Positions 1-9,536 of a stretch of 64,000 nt of DNA are shown piece after piece. Under the pieces are notes generated by a model. The model was given only the letters and a program-made list of their open reading frames with translations. It was not told where the DNA came from and did not search any database. Source of the stretch: Lantana camara (lineage: Eukaryota; Streptophyta; Magnoliopsida; Lamiales; Verbenaceae); assembly GCA_037501455.1 (NCBI GenBank), contig CM074858.1, positions 12,326,501 through 12,390,500 of the forward strand. Reading direction: 5' to 3'. The first letter of the stretch is position 1. Each line of letters starts with the position of its first letter. The position numbers and the translations under genes were made by a program.

Positions 1-331
1 CTCTACCATTTTCTGCGATTTCCAGCAAGCTCTTCTTCAATCTCTAGGTAAAAATTCCGCAAGTTCTTATTTCTGGTACTAACTTTTAGATTTAGGTTGA
101 GAGAGCGAAACTCTTGAGTGAAGAAATCCACTTCTGTTGTTGAATTCTGAGACTTCCTTCTCCATTTTCTACGATAAGCTGCGTTTTCAAAGAATCACAG
201 AGCAGGCATGGCCGGACTCCCAGCAGACGTGTGAGGGAGATAGATGAGATGTCAGTGGGGAGATCTTCCCCTCATGGCAATGTACCCGCAGCTGTTCCCA
301 CGGCTAGGGCATCCCAGGTGAGGGGATTCCC
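1..331 (+). other. leader of the Gypsy-1 antisense gene
   Basis: This stretch precedes the antisense-gene start at 332. It has short pyrimidine-rich runs and no long frame. By comparison with Gypsy-2, where a TATA box lies about 340 bases upstream of the start codon, the promoter here should fall at or just beyond the left edge of the window. Confidence 0.4.
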
Positions 332-1394
332 ATGGCGATTCCAGTGGCCCAAGCTCCGGCTGATGCCAGGGATGAAGAGGTCGACGCCGCCGTTCAAGGG
401 ATGAACGAGCTTGCTCCAGGAGGGGTAAATGACCTCTTTGAAGAGATGAACAATGTGATGGAAATGCAGAGGCAAGGAGAGAGAGTATTCCCTGTGCTTA
501 ACAGCGCTGTGAGACCCCAAGATCACAGGATCACAGTGGCCGTCATGGCCCCCGAGGGTGGTGCAGGGCCATCCGGGCGTTAATTTGAGGCTGAACCTTC
601 CAGAAGACGTCAAAGGAAAGGAAAGGAGCCTGCAACTCGAGTGAGGCAAGACAACCGTCACCAAACCGATAGATCTCCGGACGAGATTGAGAGCATTTTG
701 ACGCTCGACGATTTGGAGGAGTTGAAGGCGAAAGCTTATTGGGATGAAGCAGTATTTCCTATGCAACTTCCCGAGGAGGGGGAGAGGGCCAACCGACCGC
801 CGCCCGGGATGATGACGGTTTACTGGGATGCTGTCCTGGCCGGGGGCCTGAGGTTTCCAATCGCTCACGCCGTCGCCATCATCTACCATCACCTAGGGCT
901 TTGCCCTTCACAAATTCTGCCAAACGGCATAGCTTTAATCAACACCTTCGTAATAATGATGAGAGCCCTAGGCCACGCATCCTCGATTGCCAATTTTGAT
1001 AGTTTGATACAGGTAGCCCGCTCAACACGCTCGTCCCCTACGGACGGGTTTTATTACGCCCAGGCCAAGTCGGGCTTTAAGATGATAGACTCCCCATCCA
1101 CCTCCTACAGCGAGCATTGGAAGGAGAAGTACTTCTTCGTGGGTGCCCCTGGAGGAATTTTTGGGGTTCACCGACAGTGGTTAATACATGGCGAGGGTCC
1201 TTTGATTAGGGAAAGGATAAGGAATAAAACCTTTGAGGATTGGGCAAAGGGATTAGCCCTCGAGATGAGGAGTGAGAGAAAGTGGATTAAGGCTGAGGCC
1301 TTGATAAAGAACGAGGGAGTGCTGTTCCGTTACGACTTGTTTTGCCCTCCAGATATGATACTCAACCCTCCAGCTAACATCATGGCCCTCGACG

Positions 1395-1518
1395 GTTAGA
1401 TTCTAGGAACTAACTGCTCTAACTTTTAGAACAGTCTCCTAACTTGGTGTGACTGTTGTACTTTTGTATCTGTGATCCAAACAACCAACTTTTGACGCTT
1501 GTATCTTCTTACTTGCAG
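1395..1518 (+). other. intron 1 of antisense gene (Gypsy-1)
   Basis: Donor GTTAGATTC and acceptor ACTTGCAG. Splicing after 1394 joins GAC-G to GT-GTC in frame. Gypsy-2 has a 120-base intron at the same codon with the same GTTAGATTC donor (51728-51609). Confidence 0.75.
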
Positions 1519-2183
1519 GTGTCCAAATATTATCACAAGGTATGAATGCCGAGGCTCTTTCTCGCATGCTGGGCGCTCAGGGACAGGGCGCTAACCCCCA
1601 GCAACAACAACAACAACAGCGGGAATGGCCCCCAAATACCCCGAGGGGCAGAGGCATCCGGCGTAGGCTAGGGCGAGCCGACGGGGGAAGGGACGCCGGA
1701 AGCGAGGCCCCAGCCGTGGGCCCCGTTGAGGATCTTACAATAGGTGGCGCTCGGGAGGCTACTCCGCCCCCAGCTGCTCCCGAGGGACCCATAGCACTCA
1801 GCTCCAGCACTTCCCGTAATTGGTCAGGGGAGTTGGTCCGCTTCCACGAAGCGGTCAGGGCCGAGCGCCAAGGGAAAAGAAAGAGGATGCCGGACTCTAT
1901 CCCAATCTCCGGCAAGGGAAAAGAGGTGGTTGTAGGCCACCGGGGCGAGGGTGGCGATACTTCTTCCTCCGAGGACGAGGATTTCTGGAAGATAGGCTGC
2001 CGGGAAGACGCTCGGTACAAGCGCCAACGACAGGATGGCCCTGTCCTATTGAAAAAGAGCGCATTTTCCGTCAACATGGTCTCGGACATCACCGGAAGGC
2101 TCCAGTTCTCCGCTGACCATGATAAATTAAATGAGCATGATGCTGCTCGGGTCGCTGACGATGCATGCCACGCCCTCCTGACG

Positions 2184-2263
2184 GTTAGACCTTGATTCCT
2201 TTTGTACAATTCTCATTTTTTCCATCATTATTCTAATAGTGACTCTCACTTGTGGTTCCTCAG
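2184..2263 (+). other. intron 2 of antisense gene (Gypsy-1)
   Basis: Donor GTTAGACC follows ACG, and acceptor TTCCTCAG precedes GAAGTGATCC. Phase is 0. The Gypsy-2 counterpart (50952-50859) has donor GTAAGT, and its next exon begins with a matching peptide (QVLPR against EVIPR here). Confidence 0.7.
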
Positions 2264-3073
2264 GAAGTGATCCCAAGGTAGAAGAATTTGCAGGGTCGAG
2301 CGCAGGCCTACTCCAATTATAAGGCCAAATACAAGAAATTGCTGTGAATCTCTGACCCCGACCAATTGCAAGAGGATTACGACCACGTCCACGCCCAAAT
2401 GACTGCCGCCAACCTTGAGAAGGACCAGCTGAGGGAGAATCTGCAGAAGGCGGACGCAGCCTATCTTACCCTTGACGAGCGTCATAGGAAGTTGAAGGTG
2501 GAACGCGACCAACTGAGGGTCCAGAATGGGGAGTTGAGCACACAGCTGGCAGAGAGCACTCGCCAAAATGAAGATACCAAGAAGGCACTTGCTGATCTGC
2601 AAGGGAAGGTGGAAGGACAGGCGGCGAAGGTCTCCTGGGACGCAGTAATGAAGTTCGTGCGTTCCAAAGCTTTCGTATTTGCAGCCAACATCCAGTGCTT
2701 TGACAACGCTCGGCGCTTCTTTCATAAAGCTATCGGGCAAATGGTGAAACTTGGCTTGGCTCCTGACAGCGCTCGAACCGACGAGCGCTTGCGCATGGAC
2801 CTGGATGAAAACTGCGAGCCTATGGTCCAAGACGAGGATCCCACTGAGAGTTTGGCGGAGCCGGAGTACCAGGAGTTGGTGCAAACACTCCAACGGGAGT
2901 TCATAGCTGCCAATACTCTAGGTCCCGAGCCCATCCGGATAGAGGACGAGGGCACCGTCATGCATGCAGCGGATGTCGAGAAACCAGGCGAGGCTCAAAC
3001 TTCTGACGCCAACGTGTTAGCCCCAGTTCCTCTTGCGATCGCCCCTCCAGAGCCTGACTCTCAAGCCCAGTGA

Positions 3074-4124
3074 TGATCCCCTGGTTGTTGATCCCCTATC
3101 TTTGCCAGTTTAATTTCCTTTTCCTTTTTATGAACAATTAATGTCTGTACTTAATCCGCCAGCTATTTTCCTGAATGTTTTGGACTCCTTTATGCTTCCT
3201 CCTATATATTTGAACTCTTCTCTTACTGTTTGAATGTTTCTGCGCTTTCTTTTGTTCTTAAATATGGATGTTTTGGATTTGCTGTAATTTCGTCGCACTT
3301 GGTGATTGTACACTTGCTTTTCTTGTCCATCTGTGAGGGGAGTGTACGTGCACGAGGGTGCTTCCTCTGAAGGTTCCCTGGCACTTATCACCTTGCACCA
3401 TTAGTTTAGTGTTTGTTAGCATCCAGTGATGCGAGGGAGGCCAGTATGAGCGCGAGGGTGTTTCCATGGGGGTCCCCTGACCGTACTTGTAGTGGGGCTC
3501 GAATTTGAACTTAGGAAACCTCTGAGGATTCGCCCAAGTGTTGGCCCCAATAATATGCACCTTCGTCTCGAACGCTCCAGTGGGTTGTATATACTTAGAA
3601 ATCAACAGTAGGATTTGCTAAGTATGGGATCAAAGCGAGCGTACCCATGGGGCTAGCGTCACTTAGAATCAACGAAGGGAATAATTTTGGATCCATTATT
3701 TTACGAGTGTGCTCTTACTCAGGAGGTTGAGGGTCATCGGGGCTTTTACGAGCGCGAGCTGGAGCGGCGAGCACTCAGCTGGTGTAAATTAAGCATTTAG
3801 CTCCCCGTTGTTCGATACGCTCATTATTAGAACTTTATACACTCATAAGTCGTCAGACTATTTCGTGGGGAGGGTTCTCAACACCCGGATAACGTTGCTT
3901 TGAAATGATTGAGGTATTACATAGGCCGTTCGACGTGGAGGATGCTCGACACGGAGTAGGCCTTCTGTTGCCCGAATCATTGATCAAATAGGAAAGCAAA
4001 TAAATGACAAAACAAAGAACTAAATACTTAATGTTATATTTGCAATTTTCAAAATGATTACAACACGCTTTCTGTCAAAAGAAAGTACCCCATGCCGCAA
4101 ATGGGCAATTACAAAGACTGACGT
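3074..4124. other. noncoding interval between antisense gene and pol of Gypsy-1
   Basis: About 1.05 kb separates the 3' ends of the convergent antisense gene and pol. I see no credible long frame. A diverged direct repeat built around GCGAGGGTG and CACGAGGGTG occurs near 3348-3480, with other GAGGG-rich runs. It probably serves as the 3' untranslated region of both transcripts. Confidence 0.5.
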
Positions 4125-7100
4125 TTACACATAGAACTTTCTGAGGTTGCACGCGTTCCACGGTCTCGGGAGACGCTCGCCTTGCAAAGTCTCTAGCAAG
4201 TAGGTGTTGTTTGCTCGTACTTGGACAACTTTGAAGGGGCCTTCCCAATTGGGATCCAACTTACCCACGTGTTTAGAAACCTCAACTTTTTTGAGGACCA
4301 AGTCCCCCAGTTGGAAAGTCCTTTCTCTGACTCGTTTGTTGTACTGGTGGGCTACGGTCGCTTTGTACTTATGGATTCGAGCCCAAGCAGTATCCCTCCT
4401 TTCGTCTAGCAAATCCAATTTGAACGCTCGGTTGGCTTCATTGGTAGCATGTTCGAAAAAGGCAACGCGGGCAGATTCTTGCGAAATCTCCGCAGGTATC
4501 AAAACCTCGGAGCCATAAACGAGGGAATAGGGAGTTTCTCCTGTCGCCGCTCGCGGGGTAGTACGGTATGCCCACAGGGCTCCTTGAAGTTCTTCAGCCC
4601 ATTCGCCCTTCTTGCTTTCGAGCATCGTCTTCAGATACTGGAGTATGGTTCTATTGGTTACCTCCGCTTGACCGTTGGCCTGAGGGTGGCCCACCGAAGT
4701 GAAACGTTGCTCAATCCCAAGTTCGTAGCACCAATCCCGCGTGTCAGCGGCAATGAATTGGGATCCATTATCTAAGATGATTACCCTCGGGATGCCGTAT
4801 CTGCAAATGACGTTCTTCCAAATGAAATCCCTCACAACCTTGAACGTTATTTTCGCAACTGCTTCAGCTTCGGCCCACTTAGTGAAGTAATCCACAACGA
4901 GTATTACGAATTTCTTTTGTCCGACCGCCATTGGGAGGGGTCCCACAATATCAATGCCCCACTGATCAAAAGGCCATGAAACATCAATAGGAATCATTTG
5001 AGCCGCCGGCAACTGAGGGGTGTTAGAATGAAACTGGCACTTAGGGCATTTCTTGGAGTAGCTAATGGCATCCTGCAACACCGAGGGCCAGTAGAACCCA
5101 CTCCTTAAGACTTTCTTTGCTAAGATTCGACCGCCCGAGTGGTTCCCACAACTTCCACCGTGCACCTGTTCTAAGACTTCCTTGGCCTGCGAGGGTCGCA
5201 AGCATCTCAACGGTGGGCCCTGGAAGGATCGCTTGAATAATCGACCCTCGGCGTCCAATGAAAAGCGAGGGGCCTTGTTTCTGATTTTCCGAGCCTCAAC
5301 TTTGTCGCTTGGGCTGGTTCCATCCTGGAGGAATCTGATAATTTCCTCGAGCCAACAAGGCTCGGAGGGGTCAATCATATTCACCTCCTTCGAAGGTTCG
5401 CCTCTACTTATCAGCGGCTCCTCTGTTCTAAGAAATGTAACATCGCGCTCGCTAAAACCATCCAGGACGGATGCAAACTTTGAGAGAGCGTCAGCACGTT
5501 CATTTTCTACCCTTGGGACCTGCAAAAGGTGGAATTCCCTGAACTTGGCTATCACCTCCTTAGCGCTCGCCAGATACTGCACCATGGTGGCTTCTCGGGC
5601 CTCATAAGAACCGTCAATTTGACTCGCGATCAACTGCGAATCAACATATGCGGTGACCCGAGTGGCGCCATTTTGGAGTGCAATCCTGAGCCCCTGGATG
5701 AGGGCCTCATACTCAGCTTCGTTGTTGGTGACTTGGAACGCCAGCTTGATTGCGTAGTCAACTTCAGCTCCGAGAGGGTCCCTGAGGGTTACCCCGGCTC
5801 CTCCCCCCTGTGAGGTCGAGGAGCCATCTGTGTGCAAAAGCCATAAGCCATCTTCTGCCGAGGGCACGATATCTAAGTTGAAATGTTCCACCAATAAGTC
5901 GGCCACGGCCTGAGCCGGTATCGCCGTGTGAGGCTCGAAGGTGATGTCGAATTGACTAAGTTCAATTGACCATTTAATTAATCTCCCTGAGACGTCCGAC
6001 TTTGCAAGCACCTGCTTGAGGGGCTGATCTGTAAGCACCACGATGGAATGCGCTTGAAAATAAGGCCTTAGCCTCCGAGAGGCATTAACGAGCGCAAAAG
6101 CAAACTTCTCTATTTCCATGTATCTTTTCTCCGCTCCCTGTAGAGTCTTGCTTAAATAATACACCGGCATATGCTTACGCTCGCGAATAGCCACGAGGAC
6201 AGCGCTCGTCGCTTCCGAGGAAACTGATAGATAGACAAACAAGTTCTCCCTCGGGTTAGGTTTGGTCAACAAAGGCGCGCTCGAAAGGTACTGCTTCATG
6301 TCCTGCAGGGCTTTTTCGCAGTCCCCACTCCAGGTAAAGTTGCGAGCGTTACGCAAAATTTTAAAGAAGGGCAGATTCCTGTCCGCTGAGCGGGAGATGA
6401 ACCTGTTTAATGAAATGATCTTACCCACAACCACCTGGACCTCTCTCAGATTGCAAGGGGAGGGTATGTCCAGGATTGCTTTAATCTTCTCTGGGTTTGC
6501 CTCTATGCCCCGTTGGCTGACCATGTATCCCAAGAATTTGCCACCCCGCACACCAAATGTACATTTGGAAGGATTCAGTTTCATACCGTAATGACGCAGG
6601 ATATTGAACGCTCGTTTGAGGTCTTCCAGATGAGAATACTGGCGTTCGCTTTTGACGATCATGTCATCCACATATACCTCCATGGACTTTCCAATTTCAC
6701 ACTCGAACATTCTGTTGACAAGGCGTTGGTACGTCGCTCCTGCATATTTGAGCCCAAAGGGCATAACCTTGAAGCAATAAACACCCATATGGACTACGAA
6801 CGCAGTTTTGGGACGATCCTCAAGAGCCATAAATATCTGATAATATCCTTGGAAAGCGTCCATCATGCTCATAAGTTTACACCCAGCGGTCGAATCCACC
6901 AACTGATCAATTCTAGGTAATGGGTACGGATCCTTAGGACATGCCTTGTTGAGGTCCGTGAAGTCATTGCACATACGCCACTTGTTGGCGCTCTTCGGAA
7001 CGAGCACCACATTGCAAAGCCATTCGGGATATAGAATTTCTTCTATGTACTGAGCGTCAAGCAGTTTATTGACTTCTTCTTCTATGACCTGCTTTCGGAA

Positions 7101-7151
7101 CCCATGAACATCTCTCTTCTTTTGCTTTATAGGTTTGAAGGCCGGATCCAC
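4125..7151 (-). CDS. pol: Gypsy-1 pol: reverse transcriptase, RNase H, second RNase H, integrase
   Basis: This is an uninterrupted 1008-codon frame, unusual in this window. The RT has MDAFQ near residue 97 and the catalytic YVDD at 160-163. A first RNase H follows (SEATSAVLVA, then QPLKQVL). A second, complete RNase H begins at LLHTDGSSTSQGG, with NEAEYEAL carrying the acidic residue, as in Tat elements. The integrase has an H-H-C-C zinc finger (HGGSCGNH, then CPKC) and a D-D-E core in WGIDIVGPLP, LDNGSQF and NGQAEVTN. It ends with a GPFKVVQVRANNTYLLE tail and no chromodomain. The natural polyprotein would run in from gag and protease, but an apparent one-base loss near 7210 breaks that link, so the first Met here is not the natural start. 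It would copy element RNA and integrate the DNA if expressed. Confidence 0.9.
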   Translation of the reverse strand: MDPAFKPIKQKKRDVHGFRKQVIEEEVNKLLDAQYIEEILYPEWLCNVVLVPKSANKWRMCNDFTDLNKACPKDPYPLPRIDQLVDSTAGCKLMSMMDAFQGYYQIFMALEDRPKTAFVVHMGVYCFKVMPFGLKYAGATYQRLVNRMFECEIGKSMEVYVDDMIVKSERQYSHLEDLKRAFNILRHYGMKLNPSKCTFGVRGGKFLGYMVSQRGIEANPEKIKAILDIPSPCNLREVQVVVGKIISLNRFISRSADRNLPFFKILRNARNFTWSGDCEKALQDMKQYLSSAPLLTKPNPRENLFVYLSVSSEATSAVLVAIRERKHMPVYYLSKTLQGAEKRYMEIEKFAFALVNASRRLRPYFQAHSIVVLTDQPLKQVLAKSDVSGRLIKWSIELSQFDITFEPHTAIPAQAVADLLVEHFNLDIVPSAEDGLWLLHTDGSSTSQGGGAGVTLRDPLGAEVDYAIKLAFQVTNNEAEYEALIQGLRIALQNGATRVTAYVDSQLIASQIDGSYEAREATMVQYLASAKEVIAKFREFHLLQVPRVENERADALSKFASVLDGFSERDVTFLRTEEPLISRGEPSKEVNMIDPSEPCWLEEIIRFLQDGTSPSDKVEARKIRNKAPRFSLDAEGRLFKRSFQGPPLRCLRPSQAKEVLEQVHGGSCGNHSGGRILAKKVLRSGFYWPSVLQDAISYSKKCPKCQFHSNTPQLPAAQMIPIDVSWPFDQWGIDIVGPLPMAVGQKKFVILVVDYFTKWAEAEAVAKITFKVVRDFIWKNVICRYGIPRVIILDNGSQFIAADTRDWCYELGIEQRFTSVGHPQANGQAEVTNRTILQYLKTMLESKKGEWAEELQGALWAYRTTPRAATGETPYSLVYGSEVLIPAEISQESARVAFFEHATNEANRAFKLDLLDERRDTAWARIHKYKATVAHQYNKRVRERTFQLGDLVLKKVEVSKHVGKLDPNWEGPFKVVQVRANNTYLLETLQGERLPRPWNACNLRKFYV

Positions 7152-7164
7152 GTTCAGCCTGTGG

Positions 7165-7938
7165 ACAATAACGCTCGGATCTATGCCAGTGAGGTTGGAA
7201 GCCTTCCAAGAAAGACATCAATATTTTCTTGCAAGAATTCAATCATCATAATCTGAGAGGGACCGTCGAGGCCGGAGCCTATTTGCGTAGTCTTATCAGG
7301 ATTCCCAGGCTCCAACTCGATGGTCAGAAAGCTCTCCGTAGGTTCTACCCGCAGTTCGGGCCTCGGCTGTTCGAGCGCTCGTTTCTTGCCTGTAATTTTC
7401 TCGCTGGTATCTCCCGAGGGTATATGATCCTCGTCTTCTGAGGAGGAATCCCCAACCGCTCCGAGGGGTGAATTCCCCGCATCTACGGGTTTGCCCGCGG
7501 CCTTCTTTTTATTTTTCTTCTTGTAGAGTTTGGCCCTCTTGCGCTCGGGGCCATCTTCATCTAATTTGGGGAAGTCAACAGATTTTTTGGTGGAGCCCGC
7601 TTGGGTAGGTTGCTTGGGCTTGTGGCTTCGAAGGGAAAGTATGTAGCACTCCCAAGCCTCCTTAACATTACACAGTACCTCTCCGGTACCCTCGGGGGTG
7701 GGAAACTTGACTTTCTGATGATAGGTGGAAATTACAGCTTTGAAGTCGACGAGGGCTGGGCGCCCAATGATGATGTTGTATGGCAGGTTCACTTCGACCA
7801 CTACATAGAGAACATTTAAAGTTTTTCGCTGTGGGGCGCGACCGATAGAGGTGGCAAAGCGAATTTGTCCGCGAGGGACGATCTCGGAACCCCCAAAGCC
7901 GAGGAGGGCTGTTCTGAGGGGTTCGAGCAAGATGTTTG
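7165..7938 (-). pseudogene. Gypsy-1 protease C-terminal part and linker to RT
   Basis: The frame continues the protease cut by Copia-A. It carries TALLGFGGSEIVPRGQ and YNIIIGRPALVDF, typical of the retropepsin C-terminal half, then a Lys-rich linker and the segment leading into RT. An apparent one-base deletion near 7210 (where an Ala codon is expected before WKAS, judging from Gypsy-2) makes the frame stop early. Removing Copia-A and one copy of its target duplication makes the frame contiguous with 17165-17513. Confidence 0.85.
7934..7938. repeat. target site duplication of Copia-A, left copy
   Basis: GTTTG lies directly before the LTR start TGTTAGG. The same five bases follow the right LTR at 17160-17164. 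Confidence 0.95.
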
Positions 7939-9070
7939 TGTTAGGAATAGTGCCCTAAAAGCCGATTGTATATCCGCTTTGTGCTTTTCCTTATTGTAAT
8001 CACAGATAATCTTTGAATGAAATAACGAATTGAGGCAACACTTCTTTATATGCTCTTGTTTGGTATGCGTTTACTTTAGCTGTGCATGTATGAGAACTCC
8101 CCTAATCCTGATGACTTTAGGACTCTACCATTTAGATGAAATGGTTCATGAAACGAGCCCTATATCACATAAGTCATGATTAGTAAAATACTCCAAGCCG
8201 ATGAGTCCTACAGACAGTGGGAGTGTCAACCTGACTCCTCTAAGGCTTGCTTATGGGATCACGCCCTTAAGAAGGACCACCTTGTTTCATGAAGGTGCAA
8301 AGTGTATAGTTGATACGTGCGTGATACATGAGGGTGCTTACTTTAATAAGTAAGTTCACTGAGGTGCCCCGTGTGAGAACATTCCTAAATGGGAAAGGAA
8401 GTTTCTATTTCAGGAAATGGAAACTTCCAGATTAGGAAATATCTCACGAGTCATTGATGTCATTAATTGATCCTTAGACTTGAGGTTCCTTGTCACTTTA
8501 TGAGTTAACTCTGTAGTCTTAGGTATAAGCTTTAAAGGGTGTCGCCTTTGACAGCTGATTCAAGGCTTATGCTGGGGCTGCACAAGTGATTCATGAAAGT
8601 GAATGAGAATCAAGAAAGGACCTACACTTGCATTTGCAAGGTGATCTCTTATTGTGTAAGTCATTCATATGACATATGGAGTCTTTGGCCAAGGCAGTAT
8701 ATCAAGACATCAAGAAAAGGGTCTCTTGGATTGAGATCGAATGGATATGAAATGCACTTAGCTTTAAGACCGGATTATTAGGGTTTTGATTATTCCCTTA
8801 CCCTAGATCTTGGTTGAGAGATAGTAAGTAGGAGGATTGTATCTCGCATGAATCAATGACTTAAAGGTTCTGTCGAATCCGAACATTCCAATTCAGCTAG
8901 GGGTTAAACACTTGTTGCTAGACTATGGTCGTTTAATCTGTGGACTGATTAACTAATTAATTAGGGTCACTGCTAATTGAATTGAGAACCTAGAGGGTCA
9001 CACACAACAACTTGGTTACATGAGTTGAGGCTTGAAAATGATTAAACGAGTTAATCGGGCCAAGAGGGTT

Positions 9071-9130
9071 CCACACGTGTGGCTCACGTGAGTGACACGT
9101 GTCACTGTGACACGTGTCACACACGTGTGA
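9071..9130. promoter_or_regulatory. cluster of five ACGT-core (G-box-like) sites in the Copia-A LTR
   Basis: Five ACGT cores lie within 60 bases, in contexts such as CACACGTGTG, TCACGTGA and GACACGTGTC, forming nested palindromes. The right LTR has the same array at 16357-16416. In plants such sites bind bZIP and bHLH factors. Enhancer function is inferred. Confidence 0.6.
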
Positions 9131-9430
9131 ATATATATATATATATTATATATATGTATTAAATAATTAAATGTGTTAATTATTTAATAGACTTTGGTTT
9201 AATTTTGAATTAAAAAGAAAGTCTTATTTTGGAGAAAATAATCTAGTTAATTAATTACGAATTAATTAATTAGATAATAAAATAAGTTATTTATTTTAAA
9301 TAAATAAAGTATAAAATTATCCTAAAATAGTTTGGATAATTTTAGCTCTCTTAAAAGTTGACTTGAATTAGAATTCAAAGTCAAAGTTGGAAAATACTTG
9401 ATGATCAAGTAATAGGAGAGAGAGGAACCA

Positions 9431-9503
9431 AATCCTTGCCCAACAAGGATTAGGATCGGCGCCCCTCTCCCTTTTCCTATATATAGGGGAGCTCATGCTC
9501 CCC
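9431..9503 (+). promoter_or_regulatory. core promoter of Copia-A 5' LTR: TATA box between two hairpins
   Basis: A TATATATA box lies at 9478-9485. Upstream, AATCCTTG and CAAGGATT (9431-9451) form an 8-bp stem. Directly downstream, GGGGAGC and GCTCCCC (9486-9503) form a 7-bp stem with a TCAT loop. The right LTR has the same TATA box (16764-16771) and downstream hairpin (16772-16789). Transcription would be expected to begin about 30 bases past the TATA box, just after the second hairpin. Confidence 0.6.
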
Positions 9504-9536
9504 TTTAGAGCTAATTGGCAATTCTTTTGGTCCATG

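Larger units (their letters stand above)
332..3073 (+). pseudogene. antisense three-exon gene of Gypsy-1 (putative gypsy-type transposon protein)
   Basis: Exons are 332-1394, 1519-2183 and 2264-3073. Both introns are GT-AG, of 124 and 80 bases, in phases 1 and 0, and joining the exons keeps a single frame. Exon 1 carries a globular region (motifs GLRFPIAHAV and HWKEKYFFVG) resembling proteins annotated as putative gypsy-type transposon (Pfam Transposase_28, assigned from memory). Exon 2 is low-complexity and basic, with a Gln run. Exon 3 is a long coiled coil with an acidic tail. In-frame stops occur at 581-583, 2279-2281 and 2345-2347, so this copy is broken. It runs opposite to and converges on pol. 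Gypsy-2 carries a homologue with the same intron positions. Molecular function is unknown. Confidence 0.8.
7939..9536 (+). repeat. left (5') LTR of Copia-A, truncated at its 3' end
   Basis: It aligns base for base with 15225-16822, and the match ends abruptly after TCCATG. The segment matching 16823-17159, which includes the end of the LTR, is absent. It holds a G-box cluster, two hairpins and a TATA box. Confidence 0.9.

Noticed and set aside
4204..6920. Several plus-strand frames of 60-140 codons opposite Gypsy-1 pol
   Set aside because: They lie wholly inside a strong minus-strand pol frame, have no recognisable domains and are explained as reverse-strand shadows.
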